A stretch of 64,000 nt of DNA from Rostratula benghalensis (Eukaryota > Chordata > Aves > Charadriiformes > Rostratulidae), in NCBI GenBank assembly GCA_013399305.1, contig VXAI01000159.1, forward strand, positions 434,001 to 498,000, in the 5' to 3' direction. This document shows, piece after piece, positions 36,401 to 50,182 of this stretch. The position numbers and the translations under genes are program-made. The notes below the pieces were generated by a model, which did no database searches, had not been told where the DNA came from, and saw only the letters and a program-made list of their open reading frames with translations. Position 1 is the first letter of the stretch; the number at the start of each line of letters is the position of its first letter.

Positions 36401-39400
36401 TGCTTCAGCCTCCTGGTACAATTACAAAAGTAACAGCTGCTAAACTATCCTCTGAGCCCTTCAAAGAACTCCTTTAGTTCTAACTCTGCCTAGAAAACCT
36501 ATGTGCATTAAGGCTTTTCAGCCTCCAATATGCTGCAAAACTTAAGTTTTTGCCAGCTGAAAGCATTCATATTTCACCATAGAGCATCCACATGGCTGAT
36601 GATTTGTATCTATCTTACCCTGATAGGGAAATAGTAACCCAATGTTGGACTTAAGGAAGGAAGCCTTGTGTACCTACATTCTGATCCACAGTCACCTGAG
36701 GAAGCTATCAGACAACCTGATTCCAGGCTCTGAACTCTTCTAACTGCTAATTACTGGACTAAGAGCTATTCCCTTTCCTACAACTTCAAAGTAAGTGCCA
36801 GGGAAATGCACATCCATAAGCACTGTTTAAACTAGGGATTAGGAAAAAGGAGTAAACTTTACCTCAAAGCTATGTAAGTTTAGAAATTAACATTTATTCC
36901 CTCTATTTGTGTAATTATTTCACTTCCCAGATGGTCTACTTAATACAATTCAATTGGAACACTACATTTCTCCAAATCTGGGTAGAGATGACATTCACCA
37001 TGTAAAACTTTGATTAAATCCATTTTCTGGTGTACATCACTTCCAATAAACTTTGGTAACAGTTTTTACTAAAAAAAAAAAACTCCCTCAGTACCATTTC
37101 ATTGCAGTGATGTAACCTAGTGAAATATAGCATTTCCAATGCTGCTGTAGAGCTAAGGCTGCTGGAGGATCCAAGTATACAATATTCCATAGCCTACCAT
37201 AGCTGCTCTACAGCTCTCCATTTAAGAAGCCGTAATGGTAGGCATTACCAGGGCATGGTTTTTGAGCAGAAAAGTCATGCTTGTAAGTCAGCAGGTAGCA
37301 GGACCTGCATCTGTTAATATGAGATTATGAGAACTGCCACACTAGATGGAAATAAAAATCTATCTTAAACAGTACAGCCACAGGAGCATATGCTGTAGAA
37401 AAATAATAGAGGATCATCTTTTGGATACAGCCACTAACCTTCCAGCAAGCAGCAGTTCAGAGATTGAGAAGGGTAAACACTGAAAATTAGTAGTTTGCCA
37501 ACAGCAGCCTCACAATGTCAGTGATGTAGTTCAGGATGCTACTAAAATACACAAGTTCAAGATTTCATCCCCAGAGACAGCAATTCTTGTTTAGAAAAGA
37601 CTGAACTATATATTTAGCATATTTAAATATAACTTATTGATACATTAAAAAAAATCACCTATAAGTAGGGAAATTAGTTTTCAATTTTTACAGCAGCAAT
37701 TTATGCCCAGTAAGAGCCATAGACCCACCAAGTGAATATGTAAGGGGAGCTCTTCTTTCCTTCTTATTCTAACCCTGGTCCAGAGAGTGTTAATTGACCA
37801 GTGAGAGGGGAAACAGAGGTGCAGAGGGGTGAACTGAATTTGCTCCCTGTCACTTCCCAAGATGGATGTCAGAAGATGCAGACAGAGCTAAGGCCCTCTG
37901 AAATCCAAATCAGATCCCTGGGCTGAGATCTATACCACACACCTTACCTCCTAACATGTGTCTCAGTGAAACTATATAGGGCATTTGGAGATTGCTAGGT
38001 CTACACGGTTATTATTTTTAAAGGACCTACAAGACCGTGTAACACACGAAGCAACTTAGCTCAGGAAACAACCTGGATGTTGCATTTGATACCAAACAAA
38101 ATGGATGTTGAAATTAATATGCTGCAGGAAACAGCAATGGAAAGAAAGAAGAGGTATAAGATGAAGTCATTTATACCACACCTTAGCAACTGCATGTAGC
38201 TGCTTCCTACCAGAGATCTGCTTTCCAACAGCAAATAATAAAATTATACTTTTTGTGCTGTTAATTATATGCAAATTAAAATTGGGTGCACATTAATGCA
38301 AAGAGTTGAATATCCATTTAATCAGATCCTCCCTGCAGGGTCCAATGATAAATATGACAGAAGACTTGCATTACTAATTCTGAACTTCTCACATCTTGTA
38401 CGTACTTACCTTGTAAACGAACTGCTACTGTGACACCTGCCTGCTGGGCTGGAGGTTGATGTTGATTAGGTCTATAGGAGCTAGCAGTAATCCTCCTGAA
38501 GGGAAAGTTCAGTTCCTTGAGCTACGAAACCTAAAGAGCAAATCCCTGTAGTAACTGGAATCATTAAACTGCTGAGTTTGAGAACAACAAGCCTGTCACA
38601 TTCAAGATTTTTTGATAAAGATTTAGGCTGTAGCCTGTTCTAACATGCTCTGTGGAGAGGGCAGAGATCTATTGTTTAGATCAAGTTTCCCCTCTTTTAT
38701 ATCAGTAGGGAAGAGAAGTGTCTCAAAACTATCTGATTACATGTATAATCTCTTTGCAGTTTTCTTTCCTGAAAAAGACCTGCTGAATATCTACCCTTTT
38801 CTCAGCCTTCCTCCCCCCCCGCTTTCATCTTCACTTTTAATTCCAACATTGAGAGAAACTTCCCATGGAATAGAAGGGCAAAAGCCTCCTTGATGTAGAT
38901 TCTATGTATTAATAACAGTGACAAGAGGGCCCTTAACCCTGTTTAATAGCTAAAAAGACAAGTGGCAGGGGAAGAAAACAGAAATTTATACGAATGAGAC
39001 CATATTCTATTATGCTGCCTCACATGGTGACAGCATAGACTCATGAATTTTCATCTGACATGACAGTCAAGATCATTCCCAGGGTCTTACTGCAGAGAAT
39101 GCAGATTTGCCTTTCTCCCTGCATCACAAGGCTGTTCAAATCAGCACCAGCTGGACTAGATTCTCATGAAGTTATCCTTATAGGGCAGAAGGATGTAAAT
39201 ATTTTGGGAGTTTTTCCACCGAATGCATTGCTACAGGAACATGGTACACCTCCTATTGGGAGCTGCAGAGCTTTGCTCAAAAACCCCAGGCAGTCCAGTT
39301 TTGTGGTTAACACAGGCATGCAACTGAGTTAGGGAGAGGTCATTAGACTGTGTAGCAGGAAGGGTACTTCAAAGGTTAGATCCCTGTCATGAATCCACTT

Positions 39401-42400
39401 CCTTTCAGTCAGAAATACTGCAGGGAAACTGGCTGATCCTAAGATGCAGACGTTACGACGACGGCAGTGAGCCCTGCTTGAACCCTCGCCCCTGGGTACA
39501 GGGCAGGGGAACCTCTCCCAGAGTGAATCACTGCAGGGGAAGCACACAGCTCCTCTCAACTCACTGCCACCTCAGTGGAAGCCTCTCCAGAACCTCATAC
39601 ATCTTGGTGTCTAGAAGGCATTCAATTACTGTTCTGTTGTCCAGCCAAACCTCACTAAGCATCTAGATGTATGCCACCGAGCAAGCTTAAAAGGAAGCAT
39701 CTCACTGCAGACATCACAGCTCGGCCTACAACTTAAAGCAGCACATTTGCCTGTAACACAGACCCTCCCGTTGCTTTTCTTCAAAGGTTTTGAGCCACAA
39801 TAAAATATGGTTTTAAGATCTGATTTCCTTGCTTTAGTGGTTCCTAACCTAACACTGTTAAATGAGCATAGGGTATTTCATTTAAAAACTTTCTATAGTA
39901 CGTAATACATATTTTGAAATTTCTTTAATTACAGATGAGATAAATACTTAATTACAGACTTCACAGACAGTGTATTCTTTACTCATTAAATCCCAATCAC
40001 AACATTTTCTGCAGAACGTGTACGTATCTATTTTAACCACACTGTCCATGATGAGTCTTTAGATGCAAATCCCTCATGTGTGAATCTTTCTTTCATAGGT
40101 CATTGCTATAAGTGGTGTAATGACATCTCAGAAGGATTTTTAGTATGTCCCTTTAGCCACTGCCATGAGAAATAGAACTCTTTGGAGAAAATGTTTTCTT
40201 GAAGGAATCTTTGTTTTTCCTTGCTTTATCCTTTTGAAAACTTCAGTTTTCTTCATGTCTCTGATTTTTTTCGCTCATTGGTTGTATTTAAGCCCCATTT
40301 TTTACTTAAACCAGTATGTATTCTTAACATTTGCATCTACTAAAAATGCCGTACTTCTCATGACAGAGAAGCCCAGTTGTAAGCCAAAAAAAGAAAGATG
40401 GTATTTTCTTTTTATCTGTGAATAAGAAAGATGCAGAAGGTTACCAAATCTGCATACTCTGAAATTCTGGAAGACATGGGGAAATACCTTCTAAGTTGCT
40501 TGGGCATCTAAAGATGGATTTTAATTCCCACATCCATTTTTAAACTGGGTAAACAAGGCTTAACTAAAATGAAATCTCCTGTTATGTATCTAAACATATT
40601 TGAAAATTCTGTGTGTGCTGAGCCTAGGTAACTTAGTACAGCTAATACCTCTTCTGTTCAGTGACTCTATTGAAAATAGAAGTCACACTTGGTAAGCTTT
40701 ACTTCTAAAAATTGTCTATCTCATCACAGTTTTTTTCTCCTTAACTTACCACATGATTTAATTTTCATTTCAGAAAGTGAAGCGTGCTTCTTGAAAAAGT
40801 TCTAAGTAGCCAGGCATCCTCAAAGCAGATAAGACACATCATTCAATGTTTTCCGATATCATAAAATAAAAAAATTAATCATATGAATAAACTTATGCTA
40901 AGTGATATAATTACTCTACATATCTTTAATATACCTTCCTTGTTAGCAAAAATACTACAAAAATAAGATTATATCTGGTTGCAAATCAGTATGTTTTAAT
41001 TGTTTACATGCACCAATAGGGCAAAATTTCTTTAGGAAAATAATTAAGTACAGATTAAAATTAATTATTTAAATACAGGTTTCCTGCCTGCTGACTTAAA
41101 TCATGATTAAAATTGGTGATTTAAATCAAGGCACCCTGCTGTGACCTACCAAAAAAAGTTTTCTGAATTATAATCAAATAATATGCAGTATTCAGTATTA
41201 ATTAGAGCGTTTTATGGTTAGCCCTGGTTTCTGGAACAAGACATGCAAGTGCTTCCATGGGACTGAATTCTTAATTCCTCATTTCTCCTTTCATTACATA
41301 CATCAGTTAGAGGTTTATTGCATATGAACTGTCTTATTTGCACAGAAGATTGTGTGAGATTACAATGCATTAAATGGCTTTCTAAGAGAGCATTTCTAAA
41401 AGAACTGGGATACATGGAACAAGAGGCTGACAGGTGCAGTCACGCTGTATCTGTATCAAAGTATCTAAAATAGTGCCCTATAAAAACCTCAGTCTAATCT
41501 GCTCATATCAATAGATAATCTGTAACCTTTAACTCAAATTCCATTAATTTCTAATTATTAAGAAACTCATCTTCTGGCAATACCTATGCACATTGCATCT
41601 GGGATACACAGTTCCTCTGTTTCTGTATTTGCCATCCACATGACCACACAGTCTCCTATACACAGGCAGTTTCCTGGAGCTCTAAATAGACTTTTCCAAT
41701 ATTGCCTTTATGTAAATCACAGTAAGGCAGGTATCTAAATTCCAGTGCTGCTCACTAGCAACTTTGCTTTGCATCTCAGAAAAGCAAACCTTTCTCACAG
41801 GCTGCACATATTTAACTTCCCATCTCATCGTGTTTAAGTGAGCTTACATTTGGTTATTTAGCATTTACATACAAAAATTAAAGGCAGAAAAGGGGGTTAT
41901 TGGGGAAAAATAAGATGCAATCATATCACCCCCCAAAAAAACATACATGGACAATTCTTACCAACAAAACATCTCTTTCCCGAAGTCCTCAGCTACCTTT
42001 ATCAAAATGTCAAGAATGGTTTTTCCTATCCCACAGATATCTCTTCATGATTAAATAACTGGTAATTACTACCACGGCCAAATGATGCCTCTAAAACCCT
42101 TATTACAAAAATAAGGTAGGGAAACTAGTACAGCAATAAATATAGTTGTATCACATAACTGACATGAACAGGATGCAGTTTATACAAATGATTATACATG
42201 GCAGAGGATTTATAGTTTTATCAAGATTTTTTAAAAATGCTGAATTGACCTTTTGATCTTTAGCACTGTATGGAAAAAGAAGGAGTTTCGTTAAATGTCA
42301 GTCAATTTTTAGTTAAAAGAGAAAAAGAGAAAGAAAACACACCAGACATTATACTTTAATATCTTATGCTATTTCAAACTCCAAAAGTCCTAGGGAAAGG

Positions 42401-43299
42401 ATCTGGTTACAATTCTGCCACATCCTCACATTCTTGTGGATTCTTCTTAGGGCAGCAAAACGGTGAATAACAGACACAAAAACTATTTCAGCTTCCCATG
42501 GCTCTCTCCATTTAAAGCTATAGCAGATAGTATAAACTAGAAAATAAACATATATGTGAATGACATTGTTTAACCTTCATCTTTAATTATTTTTCAATTG
42601 CTCTAGGGAAAAAAAATATATATATACACACACCTACAGTAAAACTACTCAATTCCATTCACAATCACAGCATCTGCTGGAGGCCAAGTGACAAGCTAAT
42701 GTGATAGTCAGTGGTGTGTCTCTTTGAAGTTAATCAAGCCAATACCTACACCCCAGAAATCGTGAGCTGGACTTCAAAAGATTGCAGGAAAAGAATCAAG
42801 AGCTCCTGAGGGGAAAACTATGATGGGTGACAAAGAATTGCCCATTTAGATAATTATGTAAATGGTCACAACACTATGTCTGTGAATCTTCAAGACACTA
42901 AAGGGAGAGACATTCATAGGAATGAGTTAACTTGATCTGAAATGTAAGAAATCATAAAAATTGCACAGAGATCATGCCTTTCATAGTTTAATCAAAAGCT
43001 TCCTTTTTCAACATAGTAGTTCTTAAAAGTTAAAAGGAATATCCAAGTTAGTTACCATTAGTTCTTATTATTAATTTCACCTCTGCTTGCATAGTGGATG
43101 AATACAATTAGTTTTAACACAGCAAAAAGCTCAACGCTCAAGATATAACTGGGCATCCACCATAATGCTCACCAGACAAAAGCCATAACACCCAAAACAA
43201 ATAAGAGTGAAAAACAATGAAGACAGCTGTAATGTGTGTACTTTTTCTGGAAGGCTAAGGGAGGAAAAGAAATTCATATAATCCTCCAGGGATGTTCTT
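33493..43299. other. Unique AT-rich non-coding DNA
   Basis: No host gene is recognised over nearly 10 kb. The open frame reaching 33816 on the minus strand is the CR1 frame running on into unique sequence. Simple tracts are an A12 run at about 33857, a T12 run at about 34207, an A-run at about 37071-37082, a C8 run at about 38813 and an AT/AC tract at about 42608-42634. A MIR-like relic is listed at 37800-37870. A patch with unusual CpG density (gacgttacgacgacggcag) lies at about 39449-39467, without a repeat or exon signature. Confidence 0.5.
37800..37870 (+). mobile_element. MIR-like SINE relic
   Basis: The stretch aggggaaacagaggtgcag, followed by aggggtgaactgaatttgctccctgtcactt, follows the order of the MIR core (gaaactgaggcacagag, then gtgacttgcccaaggtcac) with many changes. 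The match covers only about 70 bp and the ends are uncertain. MIR relics predate the bird-mammal split, so such decay is expected. Confidence 0.4.
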
Positions 43300-43790
43300 T
43301 CAGCTCCCTGAAGAACCTGAACAGTTCTGGGGAGAGCCCCTTATGCATTTGCTCTGGCTGTTGGCCAAGACAACCTTGATGTCAAAAGACACACGATGTT
43401 CCTCTGTATCAGTCCTTATCTCTACCTCCCATGAGAAGAAGCAACAGAAAGACACTACTGTTGATTCAGATGTTATTTTGCAGCTTCCAGGGTAATGAGG
43501 GTCTACTTCTGTTCTTACTATCCCTCCATGCAATGAGCATTCTTTAGCCATTGCTATTACACCAGCCGTTATCAATTCTGTATTCTCTTGCATTTGAATT
43601 CTAGCACCTGCACTCACCTTTGGCCTCAGTGCTTTATCAGATGCCAGAGTTACTCTTTTATTAACAAGCCCTAGCACAACAGGGCTCCAGTATTTGATTA
43701 GAAGTTCTAAGTTGTTACATGGCAAATCAAAGTAGGAGTTATTATACTCATCTTCTCAGGACCAAGAGCCTCCAATGTACAGCTTGCTCT
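43300..43790 (-). pseudogene. Open stretch, possibly an old dUTPase-like viral remnant
   Basis: On the minus strand an open frame of about 140 codons runs from near 43725 to 43300. It has a less random composition than other frames here, and the same frame continues upstream to about 43790 with one stop. Within it, the pieces RPKVSAGA, TAGVIAMAKECS and VDPHYPG recall, in order, three sequence features of trimeric dUTPases (the SAG-type first motif, the TG-[IV]-x-M segment, and the D-x-x-Y-x-G segment). The 'RSGL' segment between the last two is missing, and the sequence after VDPHYPG does not follow the family. Many retroviruses encode dUTPase, so an ERV fossil is one reading. Chance resemblance is quite possible. 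No LTR is seen beside it. Confidence 0.2.
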
Positions 43791-46700
43791 GCAGCATGGA
43801 GCTACGTGAACTGCTTGAGTTACAAAAATGTCGTGTTTCACCTTGCTAGTAGCCTTCCCAAAGAGGCTCACACACAAAATAAGAAGCCTTGAAACAAAAC
43901 TAAGTTGCCAGAGCAGGGTCAGTCAGAGGATAAATCACAACTCAGTGACTAATCTGTCTTCTTTCTCCGAGCTGTAAATCAGGAAGAAAGATGAGGAGGT
44001 TCTCAGGTTGGTCATGGCACAAATGGTAAATCTCACAGTTTGTCACCAGCTAATAGGGAAGAAAATATTAACACACAAATATGTCATATTAATAAAAAAT
44101 TATTTTAGGTGCTTAATGTTCTTTATAATGAATATTAATGAAATTATTAAAAACTTGATGTTAGCGTATAAGCTTTCTTTTAGTAAATAAAGTACTGACT
44201 GAAAATAATAGCAGTTCAGGCTCCAGACACTTTATCTCTATTCAGTGCTTGTAAAATTTGGAAAACTTTACTGCTTGTTGAAGCAAAACACTAAGAAAAT
44301 TAGACAGAGAAGGTGTAGGGCAGTAGCCTATCATTGGCCCGGCCCAACATTTCTCTTACAGTATTTGGGATCTGACCAATGACATGTCCCCTATCTAATT
44401 CTTCCATCTCTTTTTGCCAGCAGGACATACAGGTACAGATTTATTTCCTCTGTCATTTCGGAAGTGTTGTATTCATCAATATCAGAACATCCTCTAGATA
44501 AGTAACACATGTGTGTTCAGTGCCAAGTAGTACATTACTACTTTCCCCACGCGTGTGCCTGGGGCAGACTCATCCATCCCCCTTGGTCCTGGGAGGAAAG
44601 TAGATTGTGTCACCACTTCACAGGGTGCCTCTTACTATCTCCAGTTTTCCCATTTTCTCTCCTCTTCCCTTGCTCTGTTTTCCCAACAAGCTCAAAGTAC
44701 AGGAGCACAGGCTGCCTTATGCTTCAATCTTACAATAGGGCCTCCCTCCACAACACTATTTTTTGATAAATAATTCACCAATAGACCTTCACAAGTTCTC
44801 AACCAAAGCATCAATGAGCAAGTTTTGCCAGTGGACTTCAGAGTGAGCAGAATCAAGCTCTGGAAAGACTTACTCTGCCCCTTTATCCTACATATACCAA
44901 GCACCGAGTTGCTTTGCTGACAGCAGCTTAGCTGGTTACTTGCTTGGTATGTGCTGACAGGCTCAGGAATATAGGAACAACTTCCATTTTCATTATGCCA
45001 CGCAATTTGATTGTTTACTCACTGATAACATATCAAACCCCAAACTTTTTCTTGTCTGAAGTGTTATTGATCTAAAGATCAATACCAATAGCAATATTTC
45101 AGGAGATACACACCTTCGTTTGACCACCTAGTTCATCACCACCTTACAGCAGAATCGCTCCCAGAATCACAGTCCTGCTTCCACTCATGCCTACACTGTC
45201 ACCCTCACAATTTTTACCTCAAGGCAACAATGAGCAGCCCAGTTTCTCAAAGGGAAAACAACCTCCCTTGATTCTGCAAGACAGACAGGCATCATCAGCC
45301 TATGGAAAGAGGATGTAAAATCCAGGATCTTTTGCTTAGGGCTTTCTCTATTATCATCTTCCCTTTTAGGACCACATCCTCTGCCATAAAATCTAAGTGC
45401 AAGTTTCACCCCCACTGAACAGCACTGTGAAGTAATTGCCTTAACCAGATCTTTTCCTACAGATCCTGCACGTGTTATGAGACTTCCTCCATGAAGCCTT
45501 TGTGACTTCTCTGTGTTGCTTTCATTGCAATTCAGGACCATAAGAAGTTTTTCTGTTCTGCACTTCGCTTCCTATTGTTTGCTCTTTGGTTTTAGAGTTC
45601 ACTGGACAGAGACTTACTAATGAATCCACAGGAATAACTGGGTAACGCATCACAAAAGCACGACAAAGAAGCTGAAAGAAAATAGAGCTAGGAAAGAACA
45701 GCAGAGAAGTGTTTTCAGGAAGCAAAATTTGAGTGAAGCACTGGACAAGAATTTATCACTTCCAGAGACCAAAAGAGCAGAAGAGGAAAGGTGACCAACA
45801 ATGAAAGCCAGGAGCAAAACAGACATATCCTAGGAGGTTAAAGCTTAAATTTATTTTGAAAACTAAAGAAGGCCACTCCAGTAAGTTTAGTGCTTGAGAA
45901 GAAACAGCTGCTGAATGTACAAATCACAGACATCATAAGGGAAGCAGCTACTCATGACCATATGGTCTTCCACCATTTTTCTTTTCAACTCAGGCAAGAC
46001 TAATAAGCAGGTTCTGGTAGCTGGGTAATCTTTTGAATCTCATTCTGCGGTTTAGAAAGCCAACTGAGGAGGCAAAGAGTTTTATTTCAGAAGGATACAA
46101 AGAACTTGATAAGAAGCATTTCTTCAGTATTTTTTCTTATTCTGCTGATAAACACAGACCACTACCCTTGGTAGAATGGTGAATTTATAAGGCTTGGCAG
46201 ATTTGCTGTACTACTAAGGCTATCACATAACATACACACACATCAAAATGCAAAGATTTAATCAGGCCATAAGCAACAGCACAATCTCCTTCCATTCCAC
46301 ATTTGGCAAACCCACTGAGAATAGGGGGTTTGCCTGCCATTACACTTCTACAGCACACGAAACTTGCTTGAAACTGTGATGGTTCACAGAATTAAAATCA
46401 ATCACCACCACCGCCAGTGAAGTCAGAATATAACAGAAGACATCTCTGACCAGCGCCACAAGACGTGAGACACTAGAAGCCAGGCAGGAAATACCCCTTT
46501 GCAAAGTTATGTCAGGGAGAACACTGCCAGCATGCAAATTTACTTTTGCATTATTTTGAGAAGCTGCATTGAAGAAAAACTTCAAGGAAAAGCTACCACC
46601 AATAGGAAGGACTTCCAAAGGAATACAAAATCTTACTGAAGCTCATTGGAAGCTGGGTATCAAAATTCCTTAAGCTCCTTCTAAATATTTCAGCTAAATG

Positions 46701-48730
46701 ATAATTATACAAATCTGATGAGGAATTTGGGATCAGTGCAACACCATGTTTTAAACATCCATTCTACAGACAACCAGAAAGCACCACCATACCATTTGCT
46801 CTCTGGTTCACTCTACTCTGTGGGTATTTGGAACTTTAAGTCATTTGGATCTTCCAGCTTCATTTCATTATTTGAATCGTGTGATGCATTACAAGTCACT
46901 GTACCAACACAACTGATAATCAACTAAAGTACTTTCTATTCATTTTGTTAGAAAGTTACATTTATTCCGTGTTCCTCTTGTCCCTAAAAACCTTCACTTC
47001 AGTGTTACGGACAACTTTCAACTCTATTAAGGATCACTTTTGTTTTTTTTACTATGAGGCCACATTTAAAAAAAAGGAACAAGAATAACGTGACTGAATT
47101 CTTACTCAAGAAAGTTTTCAGAGGAGCCCGGATTCAGACTGCAAAAAGACATTCATAGGCTTTGAAACAGACTGTGAGTTTCAAGAGCACCTGCATACAC
47201 GCAATTCTGAAAATCCTCTGTGGCATCTATTTCTACTTCAGTTGTCAAATATCTTTAAATGTCTAGTTTTAATTGATTTAGATGAAAAATAGAACATGTA
47301 AACATGTAACTTGAACTCTGATCCAATTTTTAAAACTACTAAGCGGCTCACTGCTCTCAACTAACAAAGACTGTAGATTTATTCAGAAAAAAAAGTAATG
47401 CCTTCGCAGTCTAGATGGAAGATGCTTATTTTTGGGAAACTTGACTACCTTTTGGAGGAAGGAAGGAGGGTCTAAATGTCTTACAGCCCTGTAAAATGCT
47501 GGACCACCTAGCCATATGCAACAGGACAACTCCCATTTTGGAGTATTTGCTCTGGAAATGGTCATATTGATGAGAAGGGCCCTCACTGGCCTCCAAAGTG
47601 TTAATGGAAATACAACCAGAGAAAGCCAGTGTGGCCTTGGGCTTACTCCCCCATACTTTCACATAAAAACTGTGTACACCTGTAAAGGCACAAATATTAA
47701 ATAAGTTAGGAAAAAAGAAAGACTTCCATTTAGTTCAGTGAATATTTTATATCATCTCCCTGGCTGATTTTTTCAGCACACTTAATTCCTTCCTCAGATA
47801 CTTTGCTTACACTTGGCATGCAAGGAACGCAGGGTTACTGCTAACAAAGCAGCAAGAGCTTCTCTCAAGATTTGAGTAAATGCTCTGACACACAGAACTG
47901 TGCCCATTTCCAGACAACGGTTTGACATCTGCTCCATCGTGTAAAAACGAGACTTTACAAAGCCCAATTTCAATTCATTTTAAAGCCTCGTTTGAAGATC
48001 CCATTTTAGACCCTACTTGCTGCAGATTTCACTTCCCCAACTGCTTAACATGCACGTTGGAGCCTCCAACACTGAGCCATATAGATTTGTCTTTGTCTTT
48101 TGTGTTAATTATTAGCTGCTGCAGAGCTGTCTCTGTGGGTGAACGCACACAGAAACAAAGGAGGCAAGGTTGTAAAACCTTTTATCTCCATCAGGGCACA
48201 TTATTTGATAAGGTGCTAAGCTAATAGCAACGCATGTCAAATTGTGTTTAGACAGATCAGTGTGCTGGGAATTGGAGGTTATATTTGTCTCTGGAAACTA
48301 GCACCTGGAGAAGGAAAGAGAAATTCATACCAATATTCGCAACACTATGTAAACTGTAAACCACCTCTAAGCAGTTACTTTACAAATGGCTCTAAGATAA
48401 TGAAGCTCTGCCATTTCATTTGCCTTCTGCATATCCTCTTGCACGTTAATCATTCATCTTCTCAGAAAAGCAGGGGAAAAAAGGAACCAGAACATGGGGC
48501 ACCGAGCAATGTAGTATTATGTCAACATTACACAGCCTTGCTTTAAGAAGCATCTCCAAATACCCAACTGGAGATGCTAACTTTGTGCTAAGGTCTAAAC
48601 ATCTGTCCCTGAGAAACAGACAAGGATGTACATCAAGGCATCCAAAGCCCATAATATAAAACACTTTGAAAAAAACCCACATATTCTGCATGTTAGAAAG
48701 AGAGGCATAGTGTAATTTTTTTTCTAAAAC

Positions 48731-48749
48731 AAATATATATATATATATG
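48731..48749. repeat. TA dinucleotide repeat
   Basis: About nine TA units. This is an ordinary microsatellite. Confidence 0.85.
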
Positions 48750-48783
48750 TGAATTCCAAGGTTTAGGTTTTAGTTTAAGGGTT

Positions 48784-48795
48784 CCCCCCCCCCCC
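48784..48795. repeat. Poly-C run (C12)
   Basis: Twelve C followed by CTTCC-like units. The length is likely variable, and the run can form a G-rich structure on the other strand. Confidence 0.85.
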
Positions 48796-49621
48796 TTCCT
48801 TCCTTGCAGATATTTCTCCTCTGGTTTTCACCTAACTGCACTAAATACAAGGCAGTGTCTGGACAGTGCAAGTTAATGGAAAGGCAACAAAAACATTGCT
48901 CTCCTTGAATGTCAACAACTGATATTGGTACCTGGGTTAGCCTGGAAAACACACTATAGTCTTTCCTCTGGAGACCCTTATCTTTTCAGACAGTTTTGCC
49001 AACTTCCACAGTTGAAACTACTCAGTACTCCCTATGTCATAGTCCCTTTCCACACCTTAAACGTGTTTTCTATGACTAAGACCTTGAGACATCACACGGA
49101 ATTATCCCAAATGGTAGGTGACTAATTTGCATGAAGTTTGCAACCTTGATTATCTCAAAGTCATTGGGACCAATGAACACGTTTAGATAATCAGGATTTC
49201 AGGTACTCAAGGACTGTTTCAGCACAGTTAATGGATGTTTTGTAAACAAAGTTTGAAATAATTTAGTTTCAAGTAATAGGAATTATTCTGTACACAAACA
49301 AGAACTTTCTGTTATTTCTCCTTCCTTCTCTACAGACCCTGGAACCAAAATCTAATACTTTCAACAGATCTGTAATTTCCAACATTTCCAATAAATCATT
49401 ACACTTCATTCTTAGATGAAGCTTCCAGGGGGTGGGGGAAGCTTCTAACATTAGTTACTATTACTAGTACTGTTATTAATTCACCATTGTCTCTACTGGA
49501 GATCTTTATGCGTTGCTCCACTAATACGAGAAGTTGCCAACCTCAACACAGATACCAGCCTGCTTAGCTTGTGGTACAACCAATGAAGAACCCAATGTAA
49601 AAAAAAAAAACCAACAGGTTT

Positions 49622-50182
49622 TGTGGTTCAAGCCCTGCCAGCAGCAACGACCACGCAGCCAGCCGCTCACTCACTCCTTCAGTTTGGGATAGGGGAGGGA
49701 ATCAAGAAAGTGAGAAAACTCATGGGTTGAGATAAAGACAGTTCAAGTAAAGCAAGAGCTACACACACAAGGTAAAACTACTAATTCATTCATTGCTTAT
49801 TATCAGCAGGGAGGTGTTCAGCCATCTCCAGGGAAGCAGAGCTCTTACAGTTACTTGGGAAGACATAACGCCATTACTTGAAGTGTCCCCCCCTCCCTTC
49901 TTCCCCACCTTTAGATACTGAGCGTGATCTTCACGTGGTGTGGAATATCCCTTCAGTCACTGGCGTCAGTGGTCCTGGCTGTACTTTCTCCCAGCTTCTT
50001 GTGCACTGCCAGCCTACTCACTAGTGGGGATGTGTGAGGGGCAGAAAAGGCCTTGACTGCTTAGCAACAGCTAAACACATCAGTGCACTATCATCTCCTT
50101 CAGCCCAGACCCAAAACATAGCACTTGAAACATAACAGTTGCTAGTAAGAAAGCTATCTCCACCCCAACCAAAACCATGACA
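49622..50182 (-). mobile_element. Solo LTR of an avian endogenous retrovirus
   Basis: This 561-bp block has the hallmarks of a common bird ERV LTR. In sense (minus strand) it begins TGTCATGGTTTTGG at 50182, carries a run gcttgtg-tgcactgccagc in reverse, then a decayed TATA region at about 49910-49921 (sense cagtatctaaagg). Next come a C/G-rich leader, a stretch whose plus-strand form is gtgagaaaactcatgggttg followed by agataaagac, and an end in CCACA near 49622. Homologous pieces occur at 32439-32583 and 32797-32905. The word AGGTT stands just outside both ends (49616-49620 and 50185-50189), one or two bases off the TG/CA ends, and may be a worn 5-bp target duplication. There is no internal viral sequence next to it, so it arose by LTR-LTR recombination. 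Class (ERVL or ERVK) cannot be settled here. Confidence 0.88.

Larger units (their letters stand above)
43791..49621. other. Unique AT-rich non-coding DNA
   Basis: No gene or dispersed repeat is recognised. Open frames at 45191-45541 (116 codons, minus) and 46340-46618 (92 codons, minus) show no known domain. A TA dinucleotide run lies at about 48731-48749 and a C12 run at 48784-48795. No reverse transcriptase, integrase or gag-like translation can be seen between the solo LTR and the 43.3-kb stretch. Confidence 0.5.

Noticed and set aside
45191..45541. Minus-strand open frame of 116 codons thought of as a viral or host exon
   Set aside because: No motif could be matched, and flanking frames and splice signals give no support.
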